From contig NC_044930.1 in the NCBI RefSeq assembly GCF_003576645.1, positions 16,836,438 through 16,900,437 of the forward strand: DNA of 64,000 nucleotides. The letters run 5' to 3'. Position 1 is the first letter of the stretch; the number at the start of each line of letters is the position of its first letter. Made by a program: the position numbers and the translations under genes. This DNA comes from Ipomoea triloba. Its lineage: Eukaryota; Streptophyta; Magnoliopsida; Solanales; Convolvulaceae. This document shows positions 1 to 11,975 of the stretch, in pieces. The notes under the pieces are model-generated. The model was not told the DNA's origin. It was given only the letters and a program-made list of their open reading frames with translations, and made no database searches.

Positions 1-43
1 AGTCTGACATTCATATATTTTTAAGGTGACGATTAAAAATAAT

Positions 44-680
44 ATGGAAATGGTCCAATAAGTCCCTCCCTAAATTATATTCAAAAATTCAATTAGGCTA
101 TTAAACTTTTAGAAGTTGCAATTAAACCCACAAACATGTTATTTTGGAGCAATGAAACCAACTAACTTGTTGGTGACATGTAATTGCAAGTCAATTAGGG
201 TTCCGACCAATTCTAGCGAACATCCGATAAACATTAGACTAAATTCTAGCAAGTTTGGTGGAAAACCCGCGATCGGCGACTGTTTACCGGCGACCTTAAA
301 CAGTCAGCGGTTGCATTCTGCTAGATAAGGTGACCAAGTTCGTTGCCATCTCTAGCAATAGAGAAGGCGACAAACTTGGTCGCCTTCTCCGACTACTAGA
401 GAATGCGAGCAACTTGGTTGACTTCTTCGGCAGAACGCTATCAGCGACCGTAAGCAAGTATTTGACCTAGCTTGCTGGAATTTGGTCGGATGTTTTCCGG
501 AGGTTCGCAGAAATTGGCCAGAACCCTAATTGACCTGCAATTAGATGTCACCAACATGTAAGTGGGTTTCATTGTTCCAAAACAACATGTTTGTGGGTTT
601 AATTGCAACTTCTAAAAGTTTAAGGGCCTATTTGACTTTTTGAATAAAGTTTAGGGACTTATTTTATAAGGTTGAAAAAA
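44..680. mobile_element. Non-autonomous Mutator-like element with long terminal inverted repeats
   Basis: About 200 bp at the left (roughly 50-250) is repeated in inverted orientation at the right (roughly 470-670); for example the phrase AACTTTTAGAAGTTGCAATT occurs on + near 105 and as its reverse complement near 600. The interior contains smaller inverted repeats built on GGTCGCC/GGCGACC. Style and motifs resemble the Pack-MULE at 48088-49162, so I place it in the same broad family. Element ends and a 9-bp target duplication could not be fixed because the flanks are AT-rich. No coding sequence is supported inside. Confidence 0.6.
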
Positions 681-1297
681 ATAAATCAAATTAAGTAAAT
701 ATTATTATATTTTAATTCTTATCACAAAAAAAGTTACAAAAAAAATAATAATAATTAAAAAATTGTCATGTGTTCTATTCGTATATACTAATTTAATTGT
801 TATAATAATAAAAAATAAAACTAATATAAAAACAAAATACTTGTTATTATTATTGTTGTTGTTGATGTTGTGAAAAAGGATAGAAAAATAATTTGTAATA
901 AATGAAGTTAAGAATAATAATAATAAGTTAAAAGAATATTCTTGATGTGCTTAATTCTCGTATCTTTGGGATTTATCCGTACTCTCTTTGGTCAGGGAGT
1001 ATACAAGTAGAGTCAGGTAGGCCTGGGAAAGTTGGAATTAGGTCTAAATTAAAGTCCCCCTCTTAGTATTATATGCATCTTATATAGGAAAAAATTGGGA
1101 CACATACCGGTGATCCGACGTGAGCTACACGTGGAAAGTGTGGGTTGCCCGGTTAGAGAGGTGGTTCCAAGTGTTCTAACGTGCAGAAAAAAGGAGACGG
1201 GACGTGATTAGAGAATACACTGAGTGTAAATTACATAAGGTTTGACGGGTAACTGGGCAATTCTTCTTTTTGGTCATATAGAGACCTTCTCAGTCAT
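681..1297. other. AT-rich spacer, no gene seen
   Basis: Low-complexity A/T sequence with ATT/TTG microsatellite-like runs up to about 930. From about 960 to 1297 the base composition is more balanced and a TATATAGG motif occurs near 1082, which would suit an old LTR, but I found no partner copy. The five bases before the LTR at 1298 are GTCAT. Confidence 0.4.
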
Positions 1298-2564
1298 TGA
1301 TAAGCGCCAAAAGTAGTCGAGTTTAGGGGTCGATTTAAGGGTTTTAATGCACTATTCTTCACCCATTTGTAATCATTTCCTACATAATAGGCTCAGATGT
1401 GATCATTCTTGCAAACTTCACTTTGTGTTGTGTTTCAAAGCCATTCCCGCAGGACCCGAGACCAAAGGAAGGAACAAACAAAGAAACGAAGCAGGCACAA
1501 GAGGGTCCACGCCACTCCCACGCGTGGAGCTGGCGTGGAACAATTCCAGTAGGGTTTCACGCCAGGCTTCCACGTGTGGAGCTGGCGTGGACGAGGTCAT
1601 TAAGGGCAATTTCGGGATTTGGCTTGACATGAACTATTTAACTCAATCCTCAGCATTTTGAAGGGGATCCCAATTTAGTTTTAGATCTTATTTTCAATTT
1701 CTCTCCCCCTTGGGGGAAATCTCTCAAATTCCCTTAGTTCTAGATTTCCTAGTTAAGGGTTAGATCTAGCTAGATTTAAGCAATGGAATAGAAGATGTAA
1801 TAGAGCTTAAGCATTGGATTGATATCTCTACTCTACTCTTGCTTTCGTTAATTTCATTGCCATTTCCATTTGAGTTCATTTTTGTTATCTTTTGGTTTTG
1901 GTTCTTTTGGATTTGAACGATGTTTACTTAGATTAGTTTAGGGGATTGGTTGCCCCAACCTAGCTATTGTAGTTGATTTGTTGAAATGCTTCCATTTGAT
2001 TGTAGACATGATGAATTATGGTTCTAATGACTTGTGTGGTGATGTTTGTCTTGATTTGCTCTTATTTCTGGCCGGGATAAGTAGTAGAGTAAAGGGAAGT
2101 GTGGATTGCGCGATAGCGGATCCACACGAGTCCTAATCAACCACATCCCCGCCCTTAATCCAAGAGGATGAAGCCCGGGAGGAGTGGTAGACCAAGTGTT
2201 TGATAAAATGCCCCAACCGAATGAGGAATTGGGAGTCCGAAGTGTGACGCCACCCGGTGATGGTGCGATGGGTTCCCCGTTTGAGCCCGAGTCACATTGT
2301 CTAGAATCCTCGTAAAAGGGTCAACCGCATGAACTAGCTAAGACTCAAATCCCTGTTCCTTTCCATTGTTTACCTTAGTTTACATTCGCTTAACCTTTCC
2401 CTTAAATGTTTCTTTTGTTTCCTATCAATTCATGCAACTCTTACCTCTTAACCTCCTAAATGCCAACACGTAATTTGACTCCAATTTGTCTTCCTTGAGA
2501 ACACGACAGTCGGGGAAATTTTTCTCCGTTTTACCACCTACATTCCACCACCACTAAAACTGCA
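1298..2564 (+). repeat. 5' LTR of the Athila/Tat-type element
   Basis: It starts TGATAAGCGCC and about 155 bp of its start is repeated nearly identically at 8631-8786. It ends near TGCA at 2561-2564, ten bases before the primer-binding-like site. At about 1505-1605 it holds CACGCGTGG/CACGTGTGG cores separated by TGGCGTGGA motifs. The end coordinate is an inference because the second LTR is truncated. Confidence 0.6.
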
Positions 2565-2574
2565 TATTCCAAAA

Positions 2575-2592
2575 TGGCGATGTTGCCGGGGA
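2575..2592 (+). promoter_or_regulatory. Degenerate primer-binding site
   Basis: The sequence TGGCGATGTTGCCGGGGA differs by two bases from the TGGCGCCGTTGCCGGGGA type of site used by many Athila/Tat elements (tRNA-Asp priming, from general knowledge). It lies just after the predicted LTR end, as expected for a minus-strand primer site. Confidence 0.6.
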
Positions 2593-2839
2593 AGGCAAAC
2601 GGTTTTTGAATTGTGTTTGACATTTAGAAAGTTGTTTGTTAAGAGTTTTTTAATTGCTTTCTTTCGCTTGTTTTGTTTTCCTATTTTTGTTGTTTGATTG
2701 GAGAGGTGAGCTTATTTGCTTTGCATATCTTGTGCTCACTTGCAACTACTTCTAGTTGCAAAGAATTGTTGTTGGTTAAGCTTTGTGCAGGGAATTTGTA
2801 TTGAAAATAATCTAGGAGCTTACAAATGAGTGCTTACAA

Positions 2840-4294
2840 ATGAGTGCTTACATGAACCCATATGGTTATCCAAACCATAGAGGACAATCTTTTAGAACTA
2901 TGCCACCCCAAACCTTTGAACATCATCCACATTACCAAACATATCCTTTTAATTACCCACCAACATCTTATTATTACACCCCACCTCCATATCCGTATTC
3001 AAATCCTTATCATATTTATAACCCTCCACCATACACCATATCATATGTGCATGACCGAGAAAGAATTGAAAACCCAACATTCCATGACGGAGAGGAATCA
3101 TTGAGCTCTATAGCGGAGAATATCAATAATCAATTGTACCCTGTGATGAGGAAGATTGACCCGAAGTGTGAAGTGCCACCGAAGGCCATCATTCCCCCGA
3201 AAAATGATCCTCTACCATGTGATAATCCTCTACCTAAATACACCCATGATCCATATTTCTATCCTACTTCTCACCCAAATACTTGTTACCCACCTCCACT
3301 ACAATTCCACCAAAGACATAATCCTATACATTTCCAAGAAACACCACCTCCTACTCCATATTTGAACCATGTTAATCCCTACATAAGATTACCTTGTGAT
3401 GAACTTTCACCGGACAACGATGATATCAAATTTCTCAAAGAGAAAGTGGAAATGTTCATACAAGTGGCCAAGAAGGATATGGCCAAGCTAAGGGCCGAAC
3501 TCCGGAGTGAAATGAAAGATTATCTTGCTACCCTCTAGGAAGAAGGACTTCCATTGGAGGACATTGAAATGAAAACTATGACGGCGGAGTTCATGAAAAG
3601 AATTTCACCCCGTCATAATCATTCTACGATAGATGACCTCCCGATGCTTGGAATCGAACCAAAAGGAAATTGTGAAAATAAAGAAAAAAGCGAGTGGGAA
3701 GAGGTGAGTGGAAAAGAAAGAGACATGGACAGTGAGACTCCATTGCTCGAAGAGACTTCAACCCTTAAGTCGAATGATCAATATGAGTATGAAAGTAAGA
3801 GTGAGGATGATGACGACATTAAGGTCGTATAGAAAGATGAAGAGCCAGAGCAAGGTATAACTCTTAATCCTTTTTGCAATAGTAATCTTGAAAATCCTAG
3901 TGCTCATATTCTTGTAGACTCTACTTTCGATTTTTGTGAGGATGATTCCTTATTGGAAGATGACTCCATTGATTTTTGTAGTGAGAATTTGATGAGTGAG
4001 GAGGATAATGTGTCGTTCTATTCTTGCGACAATGGGTTTGAGGAGTGTGAGAATATTGGTGGGGAGGACGAGATAACAATTGAAATTGGAAAGAAGGATA
4101 ATATGATTACTAAGAAGGTTGTCACCTTTGGCACCTTTATGGAGGGAGAATCGGAAACTTCGGGTGTAGTAGAAGAGGGATATGACAAAATGATTGTTCA
4201 AGAGTTTGCTCTCAACAAGGAAACCTTTAGGGGAGGACTTGAAGTAGAAGAGGGAAGGGAAATGCACACTATCTTTGAGAGATTGAGGATATGA
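2840..4294 (+). pseudogene. Retroelement ORF interrupted by two in-frame TAG codons
   Basis: A single reading frame of about 484 codons starts at ATG 2840 and ends with TGA at 4292-4294. It is broken only by TAG at 3536-3538 and TAG at 3830-3832; the segments on each side stay in the same frame with no indel. The N-terminal part is rich in Pro, Tyr, His and Asn, followed by a charged stretch (LKEKVEMFIQVAKKDMAKL) that could form a coiled coil. The C-terminal third is very acidic (Glu/Asp-rich). I do not recognise a catalytic domain. Position directly after the primer site suggests a gag-like or accessory protein of the non-autonomous element. Whether the TAG codons are decay or readthrough is discussed as a finding. 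Confidence 0.55.
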
Positions 4295-4439
4295 AGCATT
4301 GCTCATGTTTGTCAATCTATATCATTTGTTGTTCTTCCTCTTGTTCGTGAATTCAAGGATATTCCTCACGTTATCCCCTAGATGTTAGAACTTTGATTCT
4401 TGTTTTTCGTCTTGTTTTCTCTTGTTTATTAGCAATTTC

Positions 4440-4920
4440 TATTTTTTTGGAATAGCCCCGTTTGAGCTAACAGCGCAGGTTATGTGATTTTGAGGCATGT
4501 TTTTACCATAAAAGCATCAAGGAGCCATCAAATGTAGCAAAGGATGCCAAAATAATCAAAGTGGGACTCAAGAGATAAGTTTACGCCTCTCCCACCCGTG
4601 GAGAGGGCGTGGACCATTTCCAGAATGGTTCCACACCGACCTTCCACGCGTGGAACCGGTGTGGGTGGGCACCGGCTGGGGACTTCATCTTTTGCGAAAT
4701 CCTTGGAATACCCATCCCCTCTTCATTTTAAAACCCTCCCACATGAAGACCACTCTTCCAAGGTAAAACCCCTCCATTTTAGAGCTCCAAACTTGGTAAA
4801 ATTCAAGTCTAAAACACACACAAGATCACTCAGAGAGGTAATCTCCATAAACTTCATGCCACATTGTCTCCATATGATAGATTCTTGCTTCGTTGTTACT
4901 CCTCCATGAACTTACATTGT
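4440..4920 (+). repeat. Internal region with CACGCGTGG motifs like those in the LTR
   Basis: Between the two coding remnants lies non-coding DNA whose stretch at about 4585-4675 has CCACCCGTGG, GGGCGTGGA and CCACGCGTGG motifs. These are the same style as 1505-1605 in the LTR, suggesting a shared origin or an internal rearrangement. No coding region is supported. Confidence 0.4.
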
Positions 4921-5411
4921 CTTGTGTCCTTCCCATGGTTTACTTTGCTTAGGATGATATAGGATGAGTAGATAAACTTACATTGAGGCTACATTGTGTC
5001 TATTTTGAGAATATTTGAGTTCGTTTTGCTAGTAGGAAGAACCCTAGATTTGGATTTGGGGATTTTTTTCCATTAACTTGTGTAGATGTGAAAATAGGCA
5101 AAATTGAAGATAAAATTGATGTTTTAATGCTTTAGTAGTTTTATATTGTTGATTATCATTTCACATTGTGAGTTTTGAAGCTTGAATGTTCACTTCATTT
5201 TTTAATCTCAACTTGGTCTTGAAGAAGAAGATGAAGTTGACTTTTGGGCTTGAATTGTTTCAATTATGTAATTGAATTGTCTTGTAATTGTTGAGTGTTG
5301 AATATGGCAATTTATTAAGAAATATGTTGGAAGGAGATGGAAATTTAAGAAATGAAAATATGAAGTGCTTGGATATGTTTATAGTGGAAATCATGATGAT
5401 ATGCTCTTGAC

Positions 5412-6836
5412 ATGAATTGTGGGATGTTTCCTTATTGTATTATGCTGAAAATGTTGATTGTTTTATACGAAATTGATTCACAAGGATCTTCTTCACAACG
5501 GAAAGAAGCACGTGCTAGGAAAGGCAAGGCACCGATGGAAGGACCAAGCATCCAAATGCCGAAGGAGGAGAACGACAGTGAAGATGGGCCACGCCGGGAC
5601 ATTATCATGAGTTTCAAAATGATGCAGCGTTTTCTATACGTGTCCCAAATCTCAATCACCCAGTGGAATTTCATTGACTTAACCGCATTCAACTCTTTCA
5701 AATGCCGGTGAGCAGTGGAACGCCTCATCCACCAACCATACTAGAGTACAATTTTTGGATGGCGCCACACAACATACACTCCGGTGGTCCTTGAGTTTGT
5801 GGCTAGCCTTGAGGTCACAGGGAGAAGTGGTAATTTAATAAGCCCGACAATCTGATTTTGCTTGTTCAACGATGACCACCACATCTCAGTTAACACGTTT
5901 GGTGTACTTCTAGGATTCTACAACAGAGATGACCAAACACGGCACTAGTACCGAAGGTTCAAATGGGACTTCGAGGATCTTGAAACTCCGAAGAAGTATT
6001 GGGCATCCATCGCAAGACAAGTTGATTGGAGTTGGGCAAGAGTACTTCATAATCACATACGAAGGGAGGACCTCTAAGTGGTACGACGGGTGCTTGCTCA
6101 CTCTTGGGGAGGCCGCAGAGGAAATTTTGCCAAGGTCTATAAATCCGATTTGTTTGCATTATGAAGTATAGACACAGGGAGATCCGTGAATATGGGCATG
6201 GTATGCAAAGGATGGTTGCAAGCTCAACAGCAGGAGAGGGTGCACTCCGTGTTTATAGGACTGTTGGTTACCTAGTTGTGCATTGCTTTGGGGTACCAAT
6301 CAAAGATGGAATGGACATAATATAGCATACCAGAGGCAAAGATGGCCCCTTTAATATTTGATGACTTGATTGTTATGAATCTTAACTGCACACTTAGGGT
6401 GAGAGAGGAAGTGAGATCGTCTAGAAGGTCCTCAACCATGTCACAAACACCAATTGCACAAACCTTGACTCCATCTTCACCGTCAACATCTCCACCTGCT
6501 CCACCCCGTCATTAGACAACTTTTTCGTCATCTACTGCACCTTCATCACCTCCAGTCTTATCTCCCAATGCTTTAATCTTTTCTACATCCGTGGTTCCGA
6601 CACCCAACAATTCGGCACCATCCTCATCATCGGCACTTCCTGCAGTGCCGGCACACTTTATCAAGGTGATAGACTGGAAATCAATGCAAATCTTTCAATA
6701 CCAGCTGCATCTTGAGCACCTGAAGAAGATACAAGAAATGGAGGATAAACACATCGAGTTCATAGATGAACAGAGCATGAAGTTGGATCAACTCCGGAAG
6801 GAATATGCGAGCAAATGGTCCAATCCTCCTAAATGA
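5412..6836 (+). pseudogene. Athila ORF1-like remnant, frameshifted
   Basis: Several short frames read together like an Athila ORF-1 protein. A Ser/Arg/Lys-rich start lies near 5480-5600. A segment near 5775-5945 reads VVLEFVASLEV then ISVNTFGVLLGFYNR, matching the EFL...FGxxLGFY pattern of Athila ORF1. Another near 6140-6210 reads YKSDLFALWSIDTGR. A last open stretch, 6591-6836, is Pro/Ser-rich followed by a helical, charged tail. The pieces lie in different frames with stops between them, so the gene is dead. The family is assigned from pattern memory. Confidence 0.5.
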
Positions 6837-8630
6837 AGGAAGCTGAAGAATGAAAGTGATTCCTTGGAAGTTGTTTACTTTTAGTTGACTTGGGTTACTT
6901 GATGAACAACTGTGGTTGATTTGTAGGTATTTGGTTATTTTCCTTTCTTTCAAATGATGTGCTAGCATGGACAATCAGTAAAATGTTTTGGGAATGAAGT
7001 CTCGTCTAGCCAAGGACGTTAAACGTGGTGCTCTTGGGAGGCACCCCAAGTCCTAAAAAGAGAAAGAGAGCCAAAAGAGAATATTGAGAAGTAGAAAAGG
7101 TTAAGATTTATATTCTTTATTCTTTATGCTAACCTGTGTTGTAGGGAAATTTTTGAAGGGCTGCGATTTGTCAGGATATGTGATTGTCTAAAAAAGGGAT
7201 ATGCTCGGTTGGTATGTTTTTCTATCCCTTTTTCATTTCAATGCCCCATTTAACTCTAAAGTGTGGAAATATTTTCTTGGGGTTTTGTTTGTTTTGATGC
7301 ACATATGATGAGCTTGAATGATTTTGATTTATGAATGGGTGCATGTTTGTTGTCCTAGCCTAGAAACACTTCTAAGTGTGGAAAGGCAATCTTGATATTT
7401 GATTGAGTGACCCCTGCTCCTTCTACCGTTCCTCATGGCAACATCGAGGACGATATTGATTTTTAAAGTGTGGAAATGATGCATTGCATAAATGTAATGT
7501 CTAATGCTTGAGTTGATTGATTGATTGAGCTTATTGGGTGTGTTGAATCTTGGGGAGTGTGTCATTGTCAATACTATGTAGGAGGAATTTTAATCATATG
7601 CCAAGAAAATTATATTTTTGAAATATGCTTTAGAAGTTTCCTTTTGCACCAAATATTGAATTTCTTGGAACCAAAAAGGTTCATATTCTTGTGTGATTGC
7701 ATGTTGTTCACCTCTTATTTTGTGAGGAGCTTAGTCAAAGATCTTTTGAAGTAGGAGTGTGTACCCTTTTAACTTGAGAAATATAATGCAAGCGAAGCCC
7801 AGAAAATGGACTAATTTGGTAGGCATGGGGCAAAAGGAGAACCTAGCGAGCTAGTGAGTAAATCCAGATTCCCTAGAAAAAGGCATGAGGGGTTGTTTTG
7901 GGAAGAAATGAGAAAAAAGCTAAGAAATGGCCAATCCTGGAGATAAGATTAGAGGCAAGCCGTCTTGCTAGGATTTGGGGCAACCATTGCTCTGTTCTTC
8001 AAACAAGCGTAGAGATATAGGTGAAATCGGTTGTCCCAATAAGATCCTAGAAGATGAGAAAATTGAGAGGAGGTGAGCCGCCCTGCCCGGATTCGGGTAC
8101 CCATTGCACTGACCTTCAAAAAAACATGGAGCTCCATATGAAGTCGGGTGCCCAATTAAGTGATCCGAGGGGGTTGAGAAGGAAGAGTGACCGCTCAAGC
8201 CATGGCGGTGAGCAGTCCATGCCCCTACCCTCACTTATTTTTACGCATATGGGCTTTGGCGTAAGGTGGGACGTTTGGTTAGAGTGTACACATCGTTCCC
8301 ACTAGGGGGATCGGCTTAAGGCCCTTACAAAATGGAAGGTGAACCCCTTATCGTTTGCATGCTTGAAGAGGTGTGAAATTGGTTTTCTTGTTCTTGAACT
8401 TTACCTTAAGAGATTTTTGCTTTCTTAAGCATATTCTTAAAATTCAATTGGCATGTGTTTAACATTCCTGGTAGATAGTATGAGGGATTTCACCCTCTCC
8501 GCTCAGTAACACCCGCAAATTGCTTGGTCAATCAATTGATAAGAGTACTTAATTACTTTTGGGGCTTAAGTGATTAGAGTTTAGATAGTAAATTGCTTGA
8601 GGACAAGCAATGTTTCAAGTGTGGAAACTA
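6837..8630 (+). other. 3' non-coding part of the Athila/Tat-type element with polypurine region
   Basis: No gene is supported here; the short frames around 7949-8305 are shadows. A conserved block at about 7013-7052 (GACGTTAAACGTGG, GGGAGGCACCCC) is typical of the untranslated part of Athila/Tat elements. Just before the 3' LTR the sequence GAGGACAAGCAATGTTTCAA and GTGTGGAAAC (8600-8628) occupies the place of the usual polypurine tract. Confidence 0.5.
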
Positions 8631-8786
8631 TGATAAGCGCCAAAAGTAGTCGAGTTTAGTGGTCGGTTTAAGGGTTTTAATGCACTATTCTTCACCCATT
8701 TGTAATCATTTCCTACGTAATAGGCTCAGATGTGATCATTCTTGAAAACTTCACTTTGTGTTGTGTTTCGAAGCCATTCCCGCAAA
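8631..8786 (+). repeat. Truncated 3' LTR
   Basis: It starts TGATAAGCGCC and aligns almost base for base with 1298-1453, with a few substitutions. Similarity stops abruptly after CATTCCCGCA, where unrelated sequence begins, so most of the LTR is missing. Confidence 0.75.
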
Positions 8787-8831
8787 ACAAAAACAGGACA
8801 CCGGAAGAAACTGAATGTTCTTCAATTTACG

Positions 8832-9046
8832 AGAGGGAATGTTGAATAAATTAGCCAGCTTTTGTTCTAGTGTTATGGGATTTATAACACATGCAAAGGC
8901 TCTCCTTGATTGTAGGAATATTTTAACATGTTTACGTTAATGTAATGCCTATATAATGGCTATTCAATAATAACGCAGTATTGTATTCTTCTAATATCTT
9001 CTTCTGATATACATCTTCCTGTGATGTATTCTGCTTGCTTCTGACA
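8832..9046 (+). mobile_element. 3' end of a small copia-like element: polypurine tract plus short LTR
   Basis: A purine run GAGAGGGAA is followed directly by TGTTGAATAAATTAG, and about 207 bp later by GCTTCTGACA, so the unit has the TG...CA form of an LTR. It contains TATATAATGG (about 8950) as a candidate TATA region. No upstream partner is visible, because the preceding 45 bp abut the truncated LTR. No target duplication was seen. Confidence 0.45.
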
Positions 9047-9929
9047 AAAAAGACCCATCTACCAAGAGATTAAAATTGTTAATATTTTATAAAGTTAGAA
9101 ATGACAATTGCAACTTCTGAAAGCGCATAATTAGAATATCATATTTTAAAAAACTAAAATTAATATTATATTCATTGTATCAATAAAAAAAATTTTCTTG
9201 TAATTAATAATAGTTGGATGGAATCTTAAGTTAGTTGGTTTTCATATCAACCACCCACCATAACAAAATAAATTCAATAGGATTTATTAGTATGTAGGTA
9301 GTTAATACGTACGTATGTACTATTGGGCAAAATGTCCACATGACCCCCACACATATGACTTGTAAATTAACATCATATTAACTCCACAATAACTTAATTG
9401 CTTTCCTTGCTACCCATTTGTATTTTCATGTTAAGTAGTATAATTGAATAAATAAATAAATAATTAATTAATTGTGACAACGGTTATATAATGGGGCTAA
9501 ATTATTCGTTGTTAATGTAACTGAAATAACTCAATGTAATAGTTCAAGTGGCAAGTGAGTTTTTTTTGTGAGAAAGAATTTCGGGAAAACCTGGGAATTC
9601 CTGAGCGATTTTTTGAAGGTTGAGTCCCTGATCTCATATATTAGAGAGGGCCTTCTACTTAGCTAGTAAATCAAAGATATCATTGACAAGAACATATTCC
9701 TTGCATGGTCCCAAATTTAGTACGTGAAGTTTTATGATCCAGAACATTTTGTATATGAAAAATTTTGTGCGCATTGAATGCTTAATCGATGAAAATCATG
9801 AAATGATGTACCTTACCAGTGTTACCATCTTTTCATTTTTATTCATTATGTTTTTTTAATTGACTAATTGAATTATAAATTAATTAGCTATATCCTCTTT
9901 TAGTATTATTTTTTTTGTTGATACGGAGG
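9047..9929. other. AT-rich spacer with a weak SINE-like stretch
   Basis: No gene is supported. At 9538-9640 the phrases TAGTTCAAGTGGCAAG and GGTTGAGTCCCTGATCTC resemble pol III A and B boxes, but they are about 80 bp apart and no tail or target duplication is evident, so this is only a possible SINE. Confidence 0.3.
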
Positions 9930-11975
9930 GACCTTGTGAATCCCAAGTCATTTTTCCCGTCCAACCTTTTTTAGTCAATTAATTAAATATTTTATTAGTC
10001 AAATAATTAATAAAGCTTTTTCTTTTTTAATAGAACTAACCCTATTACATTGTAGTATATGTTCACCTATACTTTCTCACTATGACTCGATCTCATGACC
10101 TCCCATATGGAGAGTCACTACATGCCATCTGAGCACAAGGTGTTTGGCAATAATTAATAAAGCTTATTTGGTAAGAAATGTAAAATGGAAATTAACTAAT
10201 ATCTATTAATTGATAATATTGTTTCTATATTCACGTATCAATACTATTAATAAAAGTAAAATCATCCCCTTCAACTTTTCTGCACAAACTAATATTAATA
10301 ATTAATTGGTAAATAATTAATAGAGTTTAATTGGTAACAAAATTTTATTTCCCAAATTATGAGAATAATTAAACCATTACAATTGTGAGAATAATGGAAA
10401 CAAATTCTGCGCAATTTTATAAGAAAAAATAATTTATTAATTATTATTTACACCAATAATAATAATTTGAATACTTATCTATACTTCTATTTCTATACTA
10501 CTATTAGTGAAAATAAAATCATCATTTGTAAAATTACTGTCCAAACAGTAATAAAGATAAAATGGAAAAGAAAAATCGATATTACTAATTGATTGAAAAT
10601 ATAAAAAGATCTTAATCTATACTATATATAAAGTAAAATCATCTTATTTCATTTACCGCCCAAAATTTGTAGGCAATTAATTAAATATTTTATTAGTCAA
10701 ATAATTAATAAAGCTTATTTGGTAAGAAAATGTAAAATTGAAATTAACTAATATCTATTAATTGGTAATATTGTTTCTATATTCACTTATCAATACTATA
10801 AATAAAAGTAAAATCTTCCGCTTCAACTTTCCTGCACAAACTAATATTAATAATTAATTGGTAAAAAAAATTAATAAAGTTTAATTGCTAACAAAATTTT
10901 ATTTCTCAAATTATGAGAATAATTAAACCATTATAATTGTGAGAATAATGGAAACAAATTTTGCGCAATTTTATAAAAAAAAATAATTTATTAATTATTA
11001 ATTGCACCAATAATAATAATTTGAATACTTATCTATACTTCTATATCTATACTACTATTAATAAAAATAAAATTATCCTTTGTGAAATTCCAGTCCAAAC
11101 AATTGTAAAAGTAAAATGGAAAAGAAAACTGAATTTACTAATTGATTGAAAATATAAAAAGATCCTAATGGAAAAGGCAATGAAAATTAGGCAAATTAAA
11201 AAATGAAATGGATATTATTAATTGACTGAAAATTATTTAAAAACTTTATAAAAAATTAATTACATTTCTTTTGAAAACTTTAAATTATTTAAAGTTTAAA
11301 AAAATTAATTAAAATGAGTTGTTAGATTTTTTATAATAATTAAAATTAATTCATTCAAATATGGATGAGGAATAAAAAACTAAATGTGATATGGTGAAAA
11401 TGAATATACTTAAGGTATAAAAGTATAATTGCACATATATTAGTGTAATTGACTAATAACAATTGCCTAATAATTATTATGGTAATTAAGCTACATTGGT
11501 CGATGAATTTATTTTTATAATAATTATAATTAAATTATTTCTCATTTTTCCCATATTTATTTTAGTAATAATATAATTACATAAGTCATATTACATATCA
11601 ATCTTTTTAAGATAATTGTAGACAAACAAGTCATATATTTTTCGTTTCAATTAATTGAGTAATACTTTTGCACTAATCTTATAATCAAATAAATGTACAC
11701 TTTCAACATTAGAATTTTTTATAATTTCATCTTTATTTTTATTATCTAAATATATAATAAAAAATTTGTTTGTGCATCACACGAGTAATTGGACAATTAT
11801 TTACCCTAATTCAAGCAAGGAAAACATCATAAAACATAATCCATCCAACCAATTACATCAATTACGCTATATAATATTCGATGTTATAATTTATATAATT
11901 ATATATCAATCCAAATATTCTTAAAATATTATAACAAATCTATTCTGTGCAACGCATGGGCAAAAATACTAGTTT
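9930..11975 (+). mobile_element. Left Helitron-like arm with a 553-bp tandem dimer
   Basis: The motif TCTATACTA(n)TAAAAGTAAAATC, typical of plant Helitron 5' ends, recurs at about 10237, 10489, 10614, 10789 and 11045. The segment around 10158-10610 repeats at 10711-11165 with an offset of about 553 bp, giving a dimer. The right end reads CGCATGGGCAAAAATACTAGT (split: CGCATGGGC, AAAAATACTAGT) at about 11955-11975, like a Helitron 3' terminus ending CTAG before T. No helicase gene is present. A SINE has inserted at 10019-10148. Confidence 0.6.
10019..10148 (-). mobile_element. tRNA-derived SINE with 17-bp target duplication
   Basis: Read on -, it starts GCCAAACACCTTGTGCTCAG with an A-box-like TTGTGCTCAGATGGCATG, then a B-box-like GGTCATGAGATCGAGTC, a body containing TACATTGTAAT, and an A-rich tail (poly-T at the left on +). 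Both sides carry the same 17 bp AATAATTAATAAAGCTT (10002-10018 and 10149-10165). The absence of this insertion in the second dimer unit shows the empty site. Confidence 0.85.

Larger units (their letters stand above)
1298..8786 (+). mobile_element. Non-autonomous Athila/Tat-type Ty3/gypsy LTR element
   Basis: The unit runs from a 5' LTR beginning TGATAAGCGCC, through a primer-binding-like site, two degenerate reading-frame regions and a long 3' non-coding part, to a second copy of the LTR start at 8631. No reverse transcriptase, RNase H or integrase motif is present between the LTRs, so it depended on another element for mobility. The lineage is suggested by the GTTGCCGGGGA primer site, an Athila ORF1-like remnant, and the GACGTTAAAC...GGGAGGCACCCC block near 7013-7050, which is common in Athila/Tat elements. 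The 3' LTR is cut after about 156 bp. Confidence 0.65.

Noticed and set aside
1347..1661. 104-codon frame in the 5' LTR
   Set aside because: It lies wholly in a non-coding LTR, overlaps frames in other phases and has no recognisable domain.
7949..8305. Overlapping frames on both strands
   Set aside because: They fall in the 3' untranslated part of the LTR element, without family similarity.
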